A stretch of DNA of 7,007 bases from an uncultured Eubacterium sp. (GTDB lineage: Bacteria; Bacillota; Clostridia; Lachnospirales; Lachnospiraceae), in assembly GCA_904502145.1 (NCBI GenBank), contig CAJGDH010000094.1, positions 1 to 7,007 of the forward strand, read 5' to 3'. The position numbers were made by a program, and so were the translations under genes. The notes below the pieces were generated by a model. That model did no database searches and was not told the DNA's origin. It worked only from the letters and a program-made list of their open reading frames with translations. Below, piece after piece: positions 5,892 to 7,007 of this stretch. The stretch's first letter is position 1; each line of letters starts with the position of its first letter.

Positions 5892-5915
5892 TTTTTTGCC
5901 CGGAGGGGCAAAAAA
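5892..5915 (+). promoter_or_regulatory. Perfect 10-bp hairpin in the mecA 5' leader
   Basis: TTTTTTGCCC (5892-5901) and GGGCAAAAAA (5906-5915) are perfect inverted repeats around the tetraloop GGAG. The T-run precedes and the A-run follows the GC core on both strands, which is the reverse of an intrinsic terminator. The hairpin lies just after the predicted transcription start and 12 bases before the ribosome binding site. It may be a leader structure or a protein-binding palindrome. The function is unknown. Confidence 0.5.
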
Positions 5916-5927
5916 GTAAATCCGTGA

Positions 5928-5940
5928 TAAGGATGTGATC
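5928..5940 (+). promoter_or_regulatory. Extended Shine-Dalgarno of mecA
   Basis: TAAGGATGTGATC matches 12 of 13 bases of the full anti-16S complement TAAGGAGGTGATC and ends 4 nt before TTG at 5945-5947. An ATG inside it (5933-5935) is followed at once by TGA and cannot be the start. This fixes mecA initiation at TTG. Confidence 0.7.
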
Positions 5941-5944
5941 CATT

Positions 5945-6763
5945 TTGAAAATAGAAAAATTAAATGAAAACCAGATACGCTGTATCGTAGAGAAGACAGA
6001 TCTTGAACAGCGTCAGCTTAAATTGTCGGAGCTCGCTTACGGTTCCTCCAAAGCCAAGGCCTTAGTCCGGGATATGATGGAGAAGGCCGCTGCCGAGTGC
6101 GGATTCGAGGCGGACAACATCCCCCTGATGATCGAGGCCATCCCCATCTCCTTCGACTGCCTGATCCTTGTGGTGACGAAGGTGGAGGATCCGGAGGTTC
6201 TTGACACCAGGTTCTCCCGCTTCTCCTCCCTGGCGGGGAGTGAGGAGGAAGAGGAGGATATGGAGGATGAAGAATTCTTTGAAGGGTCTGAAGATGACGA
6301 CGAAGAGCCTCTTTCCTTCAATCCGTCCGAAGATGACGGAAATGACGGGGAGAGTTCTTCCGGTGAACAGTCCCTCGGAATCCTCGATTCCTTCACCAAA
6401 GCCCTCTCCTCCGCAAAAGAGGAATACCTGAAGAAAAAAAGCGAAGAGAGACCGGCAAAACCGGCTTCCGAACAGATCTATGCCTTCGATTCCCTGGATG
6501 AGGTCCTCCGCCTCTGCGGACATCTGACCCCCTTCTACAGTGGGGACAGCGCCCTTTATAAGGATCAGGCCCAGGGTGCCTATTACCTGGTCCTCGTAAA
6601 GAAGGATATGGATCAGGCCCTCTATGATCGTGCCTGCACCATCTGTTCCGATTACGGCGAGTCCATCCGGACATCCTACGCTTCCCTGTCCTATTTCCGG
6701 GAGCATTTCCGGCTGATCTGCAGGGAGAACGCCCTGGAAACCCTGGCCCATCTGAACGGATGA
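5945..6763 (+). CDS. mecA: Adaptor protein MecA with expanded acidic linker
   Basis: MecA is an adaptor that delivers substrates to the ClpC AAA+ unfoldase of ClpCP and helps assemble the ClpC hexamer in the cytoplasm. The 272-residue protein has a typical N-terminal substrate-binding domain (about 1-85, opening MKIEKLNENQIRCIV), a linker, and a C-terminal ClpC-binding domain (about 175-272, with IYAFDSLDEVLRLC and YYLVLVKK). The linker holds a strongly acidic low-complexity stretch at 99-142. The protein is longer than the 218-residue B. subtilis MecA, and the linker accounts for much of the difference. Translation starts at TTG after a near-perfect Shine-Dalgarno sequence. It is transcribed divergently from the Sua5-atp operon and ends at a strong shared terminator. 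This MecA is unrelated to the PBP2a methicillin-resistance gene of the same name. Confidence 0.93.
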   Translation: MKIEKLNENQIRCIVEKTDLEQRQLKLSELAYGSSKAKALVRDMMEKAAAECGFEADNIPLMIEAIPISFDCLILVVTKVEDPEVLDTRFSRFSSLAGSEEEEEDMEDEEFFEGSEDDDEEPLSFNPSEDDGNDGESSSGEQSLGILDSFTKALSSAKEEYLKKKSEERPAKPASEQIYAFDSLDEVLRLCGHLTPFYSGDSALYKDQAQGAYYLVLVKKDMDQALYDRACTICSDYGESIRTSYASLSYFREHFRLICRENALETLAHLNG

Positions 6764-6784
6764 CCTTCAGGAAAATGAATACTG

Positions 6785-6830
6785 CAAAAAATAAATCCCC
6801 GGAGATTACTCTCCGGGGATTCCTTTATTT
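6785..6830. terminator. Bidirectional terminator between mecA and the DUF1858 gene
   Basis: AATCCCCGGAG (6794-6804) and CTCCGGGGATT (6811-6821) form a perfect 11-bp stem with a 6-nt loop. TTTATTT follows on the plus strand (6824-6830). On the minus strand the corresponding tract is TTTATTTTTT (plus-strand A-rich run 6786-6795, partly within the stem). It can therefore end both convergent genes. Confidence 0.9.
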
Positions 6831-6841
6831 ATGCCGTCTCA

Positions 6842-6869
6842 TTGTTTATTCAGCGTTGCTTATTCAGCG
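6842..6869. repeat. 14-bp tandem duplication at the end of the DUF1858 gene
   Basis: On the minus strand CGCTGAATAAGCAA (6856-6869) is followed directly by CGCTGAATAAACAA (6842-6855), differing at one base. The first copy contains the last codons and TAA stop of the DUF1858 gene; the second lies just past it, before the terminator. Confidence 0.7.
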
Positions 6870-7007
6870 GCAAGATATTCGTTGATCGCTTTGAGGACCG
6901 CATCAGCGTCCATGCCATGTACCATGCATGCCTCTTCCAGGGATTCCATCGCGGAAGCCGGGCATCCGACACAATGCATGCCTGCGCCCATAAGGATACC
7001 TGCAATG
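6860..7007 (-). CDS. DUF1858 domain protein (partial, N-terminus off window)
   Basis: The last 48 residues of a small protein are present, ending at TAA (6860-6862); its start lies beyond the right edge. The visible part contains GMHCVGCPASAMESLEEACM, matching the CxxC core (C12 and C15 of the fragment) and the MESLEEAC helix of the DUF1858 family. These are short proteins of about 65-80 residues, sometimes annotated as hydrid-cluster-associated redox disulfide proteins and common in anaerobes. A third cysteine (C27) lies in the helix. The paired cysteines suggest thiol redox or metal/cluster binding, but the family has no firmly established function. It converges on mecA and shares its terminator. 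Confidence 0.85.
   Translation of the reverse strand, partial: IAGILMGAGMHCVGCPASAMESLEEACMVHGMDADAVLKAINEYLAAE

Noticed and set aside
5892..5915. Hairpin in the mecA leader as an intrinsic terminator or attenuator
   Set aside because: The T-run comes before the stem core and As follow it on both strands, so it lacks a terminal U-tract in either direction.
1..7007. CRISPR arrays, insertion sequences, phage or defence genes
   Set aside because: No repeated spacers, transposase, integrase or long terminal inverted repeats were seen. The genes are core housekeeping functions.

Overview
This window carries most of a bacterial F-type ATP synthase operon on the minus strand, with a divergently transcribed mecA gene on the plus strand. 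A MecA adaptor, a Sua5-type protein, a YwlE-like protein beside atp genes, an AtpZ/AtpI pair and a DUF1858 protein, at intermediate GC, together suggest an anaerobic Firmicute, most likely a Clostridia member of Lachnospiraceae type. That placement is inference from protein character and synteny; no rRNA or other marker gene is present.

Reading along the minus strand from about 5508 to 1, the order is: a Sua5/YrdC threonylcarbamoyl-AMP synthase, a low-molecular-weight phosphatase homologue whose catalytic loop has lost the nucleophilic cysteine, atpZ, atpI, atpB (a), atpE (c), atpF (b), atpH (delta) and atpA (alpha, running off the left edge after 335 codons). Genes are separated by 0-60 bases, with overlaps (LMW homologue/atpZ 4 nt, atpF/atpH 13 nt) and stop codons lying inside the next gene's ribosome binding site, so this looks like one polycistronic unit. 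The c subunit has the residue set of Na+-binding c-rings, so the enzyme may be Na+-coupled.

The 436 bases between the Sua5 start and mecA contain no convincing gene but much regulatory structure. They hold a minus-strand promoter close to the Sua5 gene (5586-5615), a GC-rich minus-strand terminator hairpin with six Ts (5690-5730), a second minus-strand promoter further out (5799-5827), and a plus-strand mecA promoter (5850-5878). The outer promoter and the terminator define a roughly 100-nt transcript that is either a small RNA or an attenuated leader of the atp operon. mecA also has a perfect hairpin in its 5' leader and a TTG start behind a near-perfect Shine-Dalgarno sequence.

At the right end mecA and the 3' part of a minus-strand DUF1858 gene converge on a shared bidirectional terminator. 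In Bacillus subtilis ywlC (Sua5) and ywlE (a protein-arginine phosphatase) lie upstream of the atp operon, and MecA and YwlE both act around ClpCP proteolysis. The most interesting feature here is that the YwlE-position protein appears catalytically dead while MecA is encoded next door.
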